49,479 bases of DNA. Origin: Streptomyces sp. NRRL B-24085 (GTDB taxonomy: Bacteria > Actinomycetota > Actinomycetes > Streptomycetales > Streptomycetaceae). The stretch covers positions 1 through 49,479 of the forward strand of contig NZ_LJBR01000033.1 of assembly GCF_001282115.1 (NCBI RefSeq), in the 5' to 3' direction. Both the position numbers and the translations under genes were made by a program. Each line of letters starts with the position of its first letter. The first letter of the stretch is position 1. Of this stretch, positions 7,658 to 14,875 are shown one piece after another. Below the pieces are notes generated by a model. The model saw only the letters and a list, made by a program, of their open reading frames with translations. It did no database searches and was not told the origin of the DNA.

Positions 7658-9244
7658 ATGCTCGCCAAGGTGACGAGGCGGCGATGCGCCGTGTCCGGAG
7701 CCGTGGGGCTGGCCCTGCTCGGCGCCGGGCTGCCGGCCGTGGCCGCGGACGGCTCCGGACCGGACCTGTCGCGCTTCTACAGCCAGAAGATCAAGTGGTC
7801 GAAGTGCGTGGGCATGGAGACACCGAAGGACCTGCAGTGCGGCAAGGTCACGGTGCCCCTCGACTACACGAAGCCCCGCGCGGGCACCCTCGACCTGGCA
7901 CTCGCCCGCTACCGGTCCACGGCCCGGCACAAGCGTGGTTCGGTCCTGATCAACTTCGGCGGCCCGGGCGGTGCGGGCGTCCCCGCGCTCGCGGCCGGCG
8001 GCGACGACTTCATGGGCCTGACCGACGAGTACGACGTCGTGTCCTTCGACCCGCGCGGCGTGGGCAGGTCCTCGCCGGTGAGCTGCGGCGCCGGCACCGA
8101 CGAGGCGCTCGCGGCCACCGACGACGAGACGGCCGTCGCCCAGGACCCGCGGTCGGTGCTCGGGAGGCTGCGGGACGCGGCCGCCCAGTGCGCCAAGCAC
8201 TCCGGGCCCGTGCTCCGGCACATCGGCACGGTGAACGTCTCGCGCGACCTGGACGTCATGCGCCAGGCCCTCGGCGACAAGAAGCTCAACTACCTCGGGT
8301 TCTCCTACGGCAGCCGGCTCGGGGCGGTGTACGCGGCCCAGTTCCCGAAGAAGGTGGGCCGGCTGGTGCTGGACGGGGTGGACACCCTGACCGAGCCGCT
8401 GTCCGAGCAGGGCGTCGCGGGCGCCGCCGGTCAGCAGACGGCGCTGGAGGACTTCGTCGACTGGTGCGTGAAGGACATCGCCTGTCCGTTCGGCACCGAC
8501 GCGCGCGGTGCCCGGGAGCAGGTCCTGCGCCTGGTGGCGTCGCTGGACGAGGACCCGGTGCCGACGGACTTCGGTCCCGCCTTCACCGGCCAGGACCTCG
8601 TGGGGGCCATCAGCCAGGCCCTCTACAGCGAGGACCTGTGGCCCTCGCTGGAGCGGGCGCTCGCCGAACTGGTGGAGGACGGCGACACGACGGGCGTCAT
8701 CGCCTTCGCGGGCGGCGGCTCCGGTTTCCTCACCCGCGCGCGCCCGCCCTCCGACGACCCGACGAACACCCCTCTCTCCGACGTGGAGGACGTGCCCTTC
8801 GACAATCTTCCGGCGGCACTGATGGCGGTCAACTGCGCGGACGATCCCGACCGCCCCGGCGCCGACCGGATCGCCGGGGACCTGACCCGGCTGCGCGCCG
8901 CCTACGAACAGGCGTCCCCGGTGTTCGGGCGCTACCGGCTCACCGAGTACCTCATGTGCTACGGCCGCCCGAAGGGCACCGACTTCATCCGCGAGAAGGT
9001 CCGCGACGTCCGCACCCCGAAGATCCTGCTCGTGGGCACCCGCGGCGACCCGGCGACGCCGTACCGCTGGACCGTGGAGACCGCCGAGCGCCTCGGCGAC
9101 TCGGCCGTGGTCCTCGACAACAAGGGCGGGGGCCACACCGGCTACGGCTCCTCCAAGTGCGTGCACCGCAAGGTCGACGACTTCCTGCTGTACGGCAGCC
9201 TGCCGCCCGACGGCAGCTCGTGCGGGGCCGAGAACGAGGACTGA
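7658..9244 (+). CDS. Secreted S33-family tripeptidyl aminopeptidase (alpha/beta hydrolase)
   Basis: A 528-residue exported hydrolase of the SlpD/SlpE/Tap type, which removes peptides from the N-termini of proteins outside the cell. Residues 1-30 form a Sec signal peptide (RRR then a hydrophobic stretch, cleavage near AVAA-DG) without a lipobox. The catalytic triad is visible: S216 in GFSYGS, D464 in TRGDPATP and H493 in GGGHTGYG. The oxyanion loop NFGGPGGAG is typical of the family. The ATG has TTGGAGG about 6 bases upstream. It is a single transcription unit convergent with the MarR gene. Length and motifs fit the family well. Confidence 0.87.
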   Translation: MLAKVTRRRCAVSGAVGLALLGAGLPAVAADGSGPDLSRFYSQKIKWSKCVGMETPKDLQCGKVTVPLDYTKPRAGTLDLALARYRSTARHKRGSVLINFGGPGGAGVPALAAGGDDFMGLTDEYDVVSFDPRGVGRSSPVSCGAGTDEALAATDDETAVAQDPRSVLGRLRDAAAQCAKHSGPVLRHIGTVNVSRDLDVMRQALGDKKLNYLGFSYGSRLGAVYAAQFPKKVGRLVLDGVDTLTEPLSEQGVAGAAGQQTALEDFVDWCVKDIACPFGTDARGAREQVLRLVASLDEDPVPTDFGPAFTGQDLVGAISQALYSEDLWPSLERALAELVEDGDTTGVIAFAGGGSGFLTRARPPSDDPTNTPLSDVEDVPFDNLPAALMAVNCADDPDRPGADRIAGDLTRLRAAYEQASPVFGRYRLTEYLMCYGRPKGTDFIREKVRDVRTPKILLVGTRGDPATPYRWTVETAERLGDSAVVLDNKGGGHTGYGSSKCVHRKVDDFLLYGSLPPDGSSCGAENED

Positions 9245-9254
9245 GGGCGGCCCG

Positions 9255-9683
9255 CTAGGACTCCCAGTGGGCGAGCCGGTGCATGGCCGTCGCCGCGCCG
9301 GTGAAGCCGTCCTCGCCGAGCAGCTCGCGCAGTTCGGCGTTGAAGCGGTCGATCTCCGGCCGGGCGGCCCGCAGGGCGTCGGTCCCGGCGTCGGTCAACT
9401 CCAGGACGACGGCCCGGTGTTCGCGCGGGTGCGTGTCCTTGGTGACGAGTCCGGCCGCAGTGAGCCGTCCGACCAGCCCGGTCACCGCCGACTCGCGCAG
9501 GCCGAGCGTGCGGGCCAGCCGCTGCTGGGTGATGCCCGGCTCGTCGTGCACGGCGAACAGCGCGCCGAGCTGGGCCGTGGTGACGCCCGCGGCGGCCAGG
9601 CAGCGCCGGTCCGCGGTGGTGCGCAGGCGGTGTGCGGCCCGCTGGAGCAGGAAGTAGAGGCGCTGGTCGTCGGGCTCGGGCAT
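9255..9683 (-). CDS. MarR-family transcriptional regulator
   Basis: A 142-residue winged-helix repressor. The recognition region reads GITQQRLARTLGLRESAVTG, and the wing HPREHRAVVLELTDAG is typical of MarR. The start at MPEPDDQ places the whole protein downstream of a palindrome in the divergent promoter. A longer in-frame extension would run across that palindrome and is rejected. It is divergent from a hotdog thioesterase gene and probably represses both that gene and itself. The ligand is likely an acyl-CoA or an aromatic compound related to the thioesterase substrate (inference). Confidence 0.88.
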   Translation of the reverse strand: MPEPDDQRLYFLLQRAAHRLRTTADRRCLAAAGVTTAQLGALFAVHDEPGITQQRLARTLGLRESAVTGLVGRLTAAGLVTKDTHPREHRAVVLELTDAGTDALRAARPEIDRFNAELRELLGEDGFTGAATAMHRLAHWES

Positions 9684-9720
9684 GGGCCGATGTTGACAGA
9701 CGGGAGGGACGGGCGCCAGT

Positions 9721-9742
9721 CTCACTTCACCAGTGAAGTGAG
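9721..9742. promoter_or_regulatory. Perfect 10-bp inverted repeat, MarR operator
   Basis: CTCACTTCAC (9721-9730) and GTGAAGTGAG (9733-9742) are perfect inverted arms around the dinucleotide CA. The site lies between the divergent MarR and thioesterase genes, 10 bases before the thioesterase ATG, and merges into its ribosome-binding region (GAGGTGG). Size and symmetry suit a MarR dimer. Confidence 0.75.
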
Positions 9743-9752
9743 GTGGACAGAG

Positions 9753-10181
9753 ATGACTCGGACCCTGGACCTGGAGCTCGCCCGGAAGGTGCTGGCGGAC
9801 CAGCCCTTCAGCAGGCTGGTCGGCGCCCGGCTGACCGCCTTCGAGGAGGGCGCGGCGACACTCGAGTTCGACATCCGCGACGACCTGCTCCAGCAGCACG
9901 GCACCGTGCACGGCGGAGTGCTCGGTTACGCGGCGGACAACGCGCTCACCTTCGCGGCGGGTTCGGCGGCCGGCCCAGCGGTGACCACGGCCGGTTTCGC
10001 CATCGACTTCCTGCGGCCGGCCCGCGGTGAGGTGCTGCGGGCCCGCGCCCGGGTCGTCCGGGCCGGCCGCACCCGCGTGGTGTGCCGGTGCGACCTCAGC
10101 ACCGTGGACGCGGAGGGCGCCGAGACCCTGTGCGCGGTGGCCCAGGGCTCGATCGCCGTCCTCGAACCGCTCCCCGCGTGA
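9753..10181 (+). CDS. PaaI-family hotdog acyl-CoA thioesterase
   Basis: A 142-residue hotdog-fold protein expected to hydrolyse acyl- or aryl-CoA thioesters to free acid and CoA. The family signature is HGTVHGGVLGYAADNALTFA, holding the HGG turn and the catalytic Asp in AADNA; the C-terminal half has FLRPARGEVLRARA. PaaI members clear dead-end CoA esters in phenylacetate degradation; this one is not next to paa genes, although paaK lies 22 kb away. The ATG follows the MarR palindrome directly, so its expression should depend on that regulator. Family is sure; substrate is not. Confidence 0.85.
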   Translation: MTRTLDLELARKVLADQPFSRLVGARLTAFEEGAATLEFDIRDDLLQQHGTVHGGVLGYAADNALTFAAGSAAGPAVTTAGFAIDFLRPARGEVLRARARVVRAGRTRVVCRCDLSTVDAEGAETLCAVAQGSIAVLEPLPA

Positions 10182-10185
10182 GCGG

Positions 10186-11430
10186 TCAGAACTCCACCGG
10201 GTCCCGCACGATCGGGCAGGTCATGCAGTGCCCGCCGCCGCGACCGCGCCCCAGTTCGGCGCCGACGATGGTGACGACCTCGATCCCGGCCTTGCGCAGC
10301 AGGGTGTTGGTCTGGGTGTTGCGGTCGTAGGTGAAGACCACGCCGGGCTCCAGGGCGACGGCGTTGTTCCCGCTGTCCCACTGCTGGCGTTCCGAGGCGT
10401 AGACGTCCCCGCCGGTCTCCACGACCCGCAGCTCCGGCAGTCCGAGGGCCTTGGCGACCACGTCGACGAAGGCCGCCGAGCCCTCGTCGACGACCTCGAT
10501 GCCGGGCGCCTTGTCGGAGGGCCGCAGGGAGAAGGTGTGGACGGCCTCCATGATGGCCGGGTAGAGGGTCACCAGGTCGCGGTCGGCGAAGGTGAAGACG
10601 GTGTCCAGGTGCATCGCGGAGCGCAGCCTGGGCATCCCCGCGACGACGACGTGCTCGGCGGCGCCGTTCTCGAACAGGGCGGCGGCCACCTGGGTGATCG
10701 CCTGCCGGGAGGTGCGTTCGCTCATGCCCATCAGGACGACGCCGTTGCCCACCGGCATGATGTCGCCGCCCTCGAACGTGGCCTGTCCCCAGTCCAGTTC
10801 GGGGTCGCCCCACCAGACGGTGGCTCCCGCGTAGTCGGGGTGGAAGGTGTAGACGGCCTTCATCAGCAACGTCTCGTCGTGCCGGGCCGGCCAGTACAGC
10901 GGATTGAGGGTCAGGCCGCCGTAGAGCCAGCAGGTGGTGTCCCGGGTGTACAGGGTGTTGGGCAGCGGCGGCATCAGGTACTCGCGGACGCCGGTCGACT
11001 CGCGGGCCAGCGCGATGTGGGCGGAGCGGTACTCCTCGGGCAGGTCGGTGGTGGCCAGGCCGCCGATCAGGTAGCGGGCGAGCCGGTCGGGTTCGAGGGT
11101 CTCCAGGTAGGCGCGGGTGGCGTCGATGAGGCCGATGCCGACCTCGTTGGCGACGATCTTGCGGTCGAGGAGCCAGTCCCTGGCCCCGGGGACCGCCATC
11201 GTCTGCGCGAGCAGGTCGTGCAGTTCGACGACGTCCACGTCCCGTTCGCGCAGCTTGTTGACGAAGTCGGCGTGGTCGCGCTGGGCGTTCTCCACCCACA
11301 TGACGTCGTCGAAGAGCAGGTCGTCGGAGTTGGTGGGGGTGAGTCTGCGGTGGGCGAGTCCGGGCGCGCAGACCAGCACCTTGCGCAGCCTTCCGACCTC
11401 GGAGTGGACGCCGTATGCGGTACTGGTCAC
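10186..11430 (-). CDS. arcA: Arginine deiminase
   Basis: A 414-residue enzyme that converts L-arginine to citrulline and ammonia. The family motifs are present: FEGGD with the substrate Asp, MHLDTVF with the catalytic His, and the nucleophile C402 in [10 protein letters not shown] near the C-terminus. The GTG start at 11430 has GGAAAGG 8 bases upstream; a GTG seven codons earlier lacks this. The stop lies 4 bases beyond the convergent thioesterase. It follows the arginine transporter gene arcD on the same strand. No ornithine carbamoyltransferase or carbamate kinase gene is nearby, so this is an incomplete deiminase pathway, perhaps for acid or nitrogen stress rather than ATP yield. Confidence 0.93.
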   Translation of the reverse strand: MTSTAYGVHSEVGRLRKVLVCAPGLAHRRLTPTNSDDLLFDDVMWVENAQRDHADFVNKLRERDVDVVELHDLLAQTMAVPGARDWLLDRKIVANEVGIGLIDATRAYLETLEPDRLARYLIGGLATTDLPEEYRSAHIALARESTGVREYLMPPLPNTLYTRDTTCWLYGGLTLNPLYWPARHDETLLMKAVYTFHPDYAGATVWWGDPELDWGQATFEGGDIMPVGNGVVLMGMSERTSRQAITQVAAALFENGAAEHVVVAGMPRLRSAMHLDTVFTFADRDLVTLYPAIMEAVHTFSLRPSDKAPGIEVVDEGSAAFVDVVAKALGLPELRVVETGGDVYASERQQWDSGNNAVALEPGVVFTYDRNTQTNTLLRKAGIEVVTIVGAELGRGRGGGHCMTCPIVRDPVEF

Positions 11431-11460
11431 GAGGTGCACCTTTCCGAGCACGTACGAGGG

Positions 11461-12873
11461 TCAGAGGCTGATCCAGCCCAGCGCCAGGGCGACGATCCCG
11501 AGGACCGCGCCGGCGATCGAGACGCCGAGGACGACGAGTTCGCGCGCCGAGAACAGCCGTCTGCCCTGCTCCTTGCGGGCCATCACGAACAGCGCGGTGG
11601 CGGGGGCGTAGACGATTAACGAGACGAGGACGAACTTGAGGCCGGCGGCGTAGATGAGGAACGCGGTGTAGAGCGTGGCGAGGACGGCGACCACCAGCTC
11701 GCCCCGCACCCCGATCCGCACCGCGAACGCGGCCGCGAGCAGGAAGGGGATCAGGGTCAGCGCGCTGGTGAGGTCCAGGGCGAAGTTGAAGGCGTCGTCG
11801 GAGAACAGGGTGACGACGAGGAAGAGCTGGCTCAGCAGGGTGGTCAGGACCAGCGCGGGCACCGGGACGTCGGCCGCCGTGGAGCGCCTCAGGAACCGCG
11901 GCATGTCGTCGTCCTTGGCCGCCACGAACAGCACTTCGGCGGCCATCAGCGTCCAGGCGAGGTAGGCACCGAGCACGGAGACGATCAGGCCGACGCTCAC
12001 GAAGACCTTGCCCCAGGTGCCGACCGCGTGCTCCAGGACGCCCGCCATGGAGGGCTGGCGCAGCTCGGCGATCTCGCTCATCGGCATGAGGCCGTACGAC
12101 ACGATGGTCACCGAGGCGAAGGTCGCGAAGACGCTGAGGAAGCCCAGCACGGTGGCCCTTCCGACGTCCTCGCGGCGGCGGGCGTGCCGGGAGTAGACGC
12201 TGGCGCCCTCGACTCCGAGGAAGACGAAGACCGTTGCCAGCATGGTTCCCTTGACCTGCTGGAACAGTGAGCCCGCGTAGTCGGCGCCGCCGAAGTTGTC
12301 GGCGAACACGGACGGCTTGAGGTAGAAGAGCGCGAGGATCACGAAGACGAGGATCGGCACGACCTTGGCGATGGTGACGATCCGGTTGATGGCCGCCGCC
12401 TCCTTCACGCCCCGGCTGATGAGCGCGAAGAACAGCCACAGGCCGGCCGAGGAGAGCACCACCGCGAGCACGGTGTCGCCCTCGCCGAGCGCGGGCGCCA
12501 GGGTGCCGATCGTCGACATGATCAGCACCCAGTACGTCACGTTGCCGACGCAGGCGCTCGCCCAGTAGCCGAACGCCGAGAAGAAGCCGAGGTATTCGCC
12601 GAAGCCCGCCTTGGCGTAGGCGTACACGCCGGCGTCGAGGTCGGGGCGGCGGACGGCGAGGTTCTGGAAGACGAACGCCAGCATCAGCATGCCGGCGCCG
12701 GCCACCGCCCAGGCGATGAGCGCCCCCGCCACGCCCGTCTCCTGGGCGAACCGGCGGGGCAGCGAGAACACACCGGCGCCGACCATGGAACCGACGACCA
12801 TGGTGGTCAGCGTCGGGAGACTCAGCTTCGCCGGGGCGACGGGGGCCTGGGTCTCGGTGTCGTTCTTTGCCAT
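11461..12873 (-). CDS. arcD: APC-family arginine/ornithine (or citrulline) exchanger
   Basis: A 470-residue membrane transporter with about twelve hydrophobic helices. The first helix has the APC signature VGSMVGAGVFSLP, and the family's glutamate-containing segment VEGASVYSRHARRREDVG is in the middle. Sequence and position in front of arcA fit the ArcD/APA basic amino acid antiporters. It lies 30 bases upstream of arcA in one operon. It carries a TTA leucine codon at 11617-11619 (residue 419), so full-length translation should require the bldA tRNA and be delayed to late growth or sporulation. The promoter region shared with the divergent baeRF3 gene holds two related repeats. Confidence 0.88.
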   Translation of the reverse strand: MAKNDTETQAPVAPAKLSLPTLTTMVVGSMVGAGVFSLPRRFAQETGVAGALIAWAVAGAGMLMLAFVFQNLAVRRPDLDAGVYAYAKAGFGEYLGFFSAFGYWASACVGNVTYWVLIMSTIGTLAPALGEGDTVLAVVLSSAGLWLFFALISRGVKEAAAINRIVTIAKVVPILVFVILALFYLKPSVFADNFGGADYAGSLFQQVKGTMLATVFVFLGVEGASVYSRHARRREDVGRATVLGFLSVFATFASVTIVSYGLMPMSEIAELRQPSMAGVLEHAVGTWGKVFVSVGLIVSVLGAYLAWTLMAAEVLFVAAKDDDMPRFLRRSTAADVPVPALVLTTLLSQLFLVVTLFSDDAFNFALDLTSALTLIPFLLAAAFAVRIGVRGELVVAVLATLYTAFLIYAAGLKFVLVSLIVYAPATALFVMARKEQGRRLFSARELVVLGVSIAGAVLGIVALALGWISL

Positions 12874-12900
12874 GAGATCATCACGTTAACAACGAAATGC

Positions 12901-12945
12901 CCTGATTGCCCGATCAAGTTGCTCCAAATGCCTGATCGGCGGATC
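12901..12945. promoter_or_regulatory. Two 15-bp repeats exactly 30 bp apart
   Basis: CCTGATTGCCCGATC (12901-12915) and CCTGATCGGCGGATC (12931-12945) match at 12 of 15 positions and begin exactly 30 bp apart, about three helical turns. Each also has inverted ends (GAT...ATC). They fill the 89-bp region between arcD and the baeRF3 gene, so a regulator could bind both on one face of the helix and control both genes. Confidence 0.55.
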
Positions 12946-12962
12946 GGTCCTATCGTGCTGTT

Positions 12963-14060
12963 ATGGAGCACGCACTCAGCCCTGCGACCCTCTCCGAACT
13001 GCGCCGACCGCGCCCCTATCCGGCGGTGTCCGTGTTGACGCCGACCCACCGCCGGGAACCCGAGAACGCCCAGGACCCGGTCCGGCTGCGCAATGTGGTG
13101 GCCGAGGCCAAGAAGCAACTGGAGGCCGACCCCGCGGTGCCCCGGGAGCGGCGCATCGACGTCGTCCGGCAGCTCGACCAGGCCCTCACCGAGATCGATC
13201 TGGCGCACGCCGAGGACGGACTGGCGATCTTCGCCGCGCCGGGCGAGCACCAGGTGTGGTCCCTGGCCCGTGCCGTTCCGGAGCGCGTGGTGCTCTCGGA
13301 CACCTTCCTGACCCGCAACCTCGTCTCCGCACAGGCCTCCGAACGGCCGTTCTGGGTGCTGTCGGTCTCCGCCGACCGCGCCACCCTGTGGAACGGCGGC
13401 GTCGACCGGGTCACCGAGCACCGGGCCGGCGGCTTCCCGCTGACCAGGACCCGGGTGAACTTCGACGCCGAGCGCCTGGAGCGGATCGGTGACATGCCGA
13501 GCACCTTCCGGGACGAGGACACCCGGCACTTCTTCCGGGACGTCGACGCCGCCCTGGCGAAACTCCTGCGCGAGGAGCCGCGCCCGCTGTACGTCACCGG
13601 CGAGACCGGGGCGCTGTCCGCCCTCGACGACGTCGGCAGCGTCACGAAGGAGGCGGTGCACGTCCCGCACGGCGGTCTCACGCACGGCACCCCGGACGCG
13701 GTGTGGCAGGCGATCGCTCCGGTGGTCGCCGCGGAGGCGCGCAGGAGCACCGACGCGGTGACCCGCGAGCTCGAATCGGCGCGCGGGCGGCGGGCGTTCG
13801 CGGCCGGCGTCGACGAGATCTGGCAGAGCGCCCGGGAGGGCCGGGTACGCCTGCTGGCCGTCGAGGAGAACTACCGGGTGACGGTCCGCGACGAGGGCGG
13901 CGACCATCTGGTCCCGGCCGAGAGCGGTGACCTCGACGCCCGCGAGGACATCGTGGACGAGATCGTCGAACAGTGCCTGGAGACCGGCGCCGACGTCCGC
14001 TTCGTCCCGGACGGCACGCTGGGCGGCGCCGACGGGATCGCGGGCGTGCTGCGCTACTGA
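12963..14060 (+). CDS. baeRF3-domain (bacterial eRF1-like) protein
   Basis: A 365-residue protein whose opening LRRPRPYPAVSVLTPTHRRE and closing ETGADVRFVPDGTLGGADGI match, as I recall it, the baeRF3 group, bacterial relatives of the archaeo-eukaryotic release factor eRF1. The family has been proposed to act on ribosomes, possibly in stalled or hibernating states, but has no settled function. The GGxDG-like tail segment replaces the GGQ of true release factors, so peptide release is doubtful. It is divergent from arcD-arcA and shares its promoter region, which suggests joint use in energy or acid stress. The ATG is the first codon after the shared repeats. Confidence 0.72.
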   Translation: MEHALSPATLSELRRPRPYPAVSVLTPTHRREPENAQDPVRLRNVVAEAKKQLEADPAVPRERRIDVVRQLDQALTEIDLAHAEDGLAIFAAPGEHQVWSLARAVPERVVLSDTFLTRNLVSAQASERPFWVLSVSADRATLWNGGVDRVTEHRAGGFPLTRTRVNFDAERLERIGDMPSTFRDEDTRHFFRDVDAALAKLLREEPRPLYVTGETGALSALDDVGSVTKEAVHVPHGGLTHGTPDAVWQAIAPVVAAEARRSTDAVTRELESARGRRAFAAGVDEIWQSAREGRVRLLAVEENYRVTVRDEGGDHLVPAESGDLDAREDIVDEIVEQCLETGADVRFVPDGTLGGADGIAGVLRY

Positions 14061-14066
14061 GCGGGA

Positions 14067-14086
14067 CGGCGGTCGCCGGGCCGCCG
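14067..14086. terminator. Small hairpin between convergent genes
   Basis: CGGCGG (14067-14072) pairs with CCGCCG (14081-14086) around an 8-base loop in the 27-bp gap between the baeRF3 gene and the SsgA-like gene, which converge here. It could stop transcription both ways; the stem is short. Confidence 0.3.
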
Positions 14087-14087
14087 C

Positions 14088-14501
14088 TCACACGCTGCCG
14101 AAGAGGGCGCTGAGCCCCCGCTCGACGGCCTCGCCGAGGTCCTCCTGCCCGGCGCCGACCACCGCGTAGCTCCGCAGCAGGAAGTCGCGCAGGGTGGGCG
14201 TGGGGAACTGGAGGAGGGCGAGGCCGTACGGCGAGTGGAACTCCACGACCGTGACGTCCCGGCCGCACGGCCAGATGTGCACGTCCCCGCCGCCGGCCGG
14301 TCCGCGCAGCCCCTCCTCCAGCAGGGCGCGGGCGAAGGTCCAGGTCACCCCCTGCCCGTCCAGGCAGACCTCGGCCGGGAAGTCGACGCACACCGCCAGC
14401 GGGTCGGCGGAGCCGTAGCGCAGAGTCGCGGGGACGGGCAGCTCCCGGTTCTCCGCGGTGATCAGACGGGCGGGGGCGGGCTGCTCGAAGGTCGTGTCCA
14501 T
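14088..14501 (-). CDS. SsgA-like sporulation/cell-division regulator (SALP)
   Basis: A 137-residue SsgA-like protein, a family limited to morphologically complex actinobacteria. SsgA and SsgB direct septum placement by helping localise FtsZ in aerial hyphae; other members act in spore wall building and spore separation. The hallmarks are ELPVPATLRYGSADPLAV near the N-terminus, WTFARALLEEGL in the middle and DVHIWPCG after it. Which paralog this is cannot be decided by eye; it differs from SsgB. A perfect Crp-type palindrome lies 54-71 bases upstream of the start. Divergent from the PP2C phosphatase gene. Confidence 0.85.
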   Translation of the reverse strand: MDTTFEQPAPARLITAENRELPVPATLRYGSADPLAVCVDFPAEVCLDGQGVTWTFARALLEEGLRGPAGGGDVHIWPCGRDVTVVEFHSPYGLALLQFPTPTLRDFLLRSYAVVGAGQEDLGEAVERGLSALFGSV

Positions 14502-14554
14502 GTTCTTAGGAGCTCGCAGGGGCCCTTTGCATTACGCCTGAACGGGAACGAATT

Positions 14555-14572
14555 GTGTGACCTGCATCACAC
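14555..14572. promoter_or_regulatory. Perfect Crp-type palindrome
   Basis: GTGTGACCTGCATCACAC contains TGTGA, a 6-bp spacer and TCACA, the ideal Crp/FNR-family site, with one extra matched base on each side. It lies 54-71 bases upstream of the SsgA-like start codon. Streptomyces Crp binds sites of this general form and affects germination and development. Confidence 0.65.
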
Positions 14573-14664
14573 TGGTGACCGCACGATCCGCCCGTGTCAC
14601 ACTCCTTAGAACACAGGGTCGTCGAACGCACGAATGAAGACCTCGCCGACCACCCCGCCGGCCC

Positions 14665-14695
14665 CTCAAGTCACGTACGTCCCCTACGACTTGAG
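14665..14695. other. 8-bp hairpin in leader of PP2C gene
   Basis: CTCAAGTC (14665-14672) pairs with GACTTGAG (14688-14695) around a 15-base loop that begins with the self-complementary ACGTACGT. It lies about 180 bases before the phosphatase start, so it may be a leader structure or an operator. Confidence 0.4.
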
Positions 14696-14875
14696 ACCCG
14701 GAAAGGGGTGGACGACACGCCCGGTACGAGCACTCCGTGAAGACTGTGGCATATGCCAGAAGCACCACCGGATCGTGTGTTGCCAAATCCCTTACAGCGC
14801 GTCGCGGCCTGTGCAACAGTCGTAACGGTCCCTCCGTCCCGCCTTGGTCGAACCGTCCCCGCATCGGAGTGCGTC

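Larger units (their letters stand above)
14502..14875. other. 374-bp divergent intergenic region
   Basis: The region lies between the SsgA-like gene (leftward) and the PP2C gene (rightward) and is visibly less GC-rich than its surroundings. It contains a Crp-type palindrome, an 8-bp hairpin and a GGAG ribosome binding site at 14866-14869 for the phosphatase. I see no credible gene in it. Confidence 0.7.

Noticed and set aside
14634..14825. Small open frame of 63 codons with several Cys (CGICQKHH)
   Set aside because: No ribosome binding site, lies in a regulatory intergenic region across a hairpin, and no typical codon bias.
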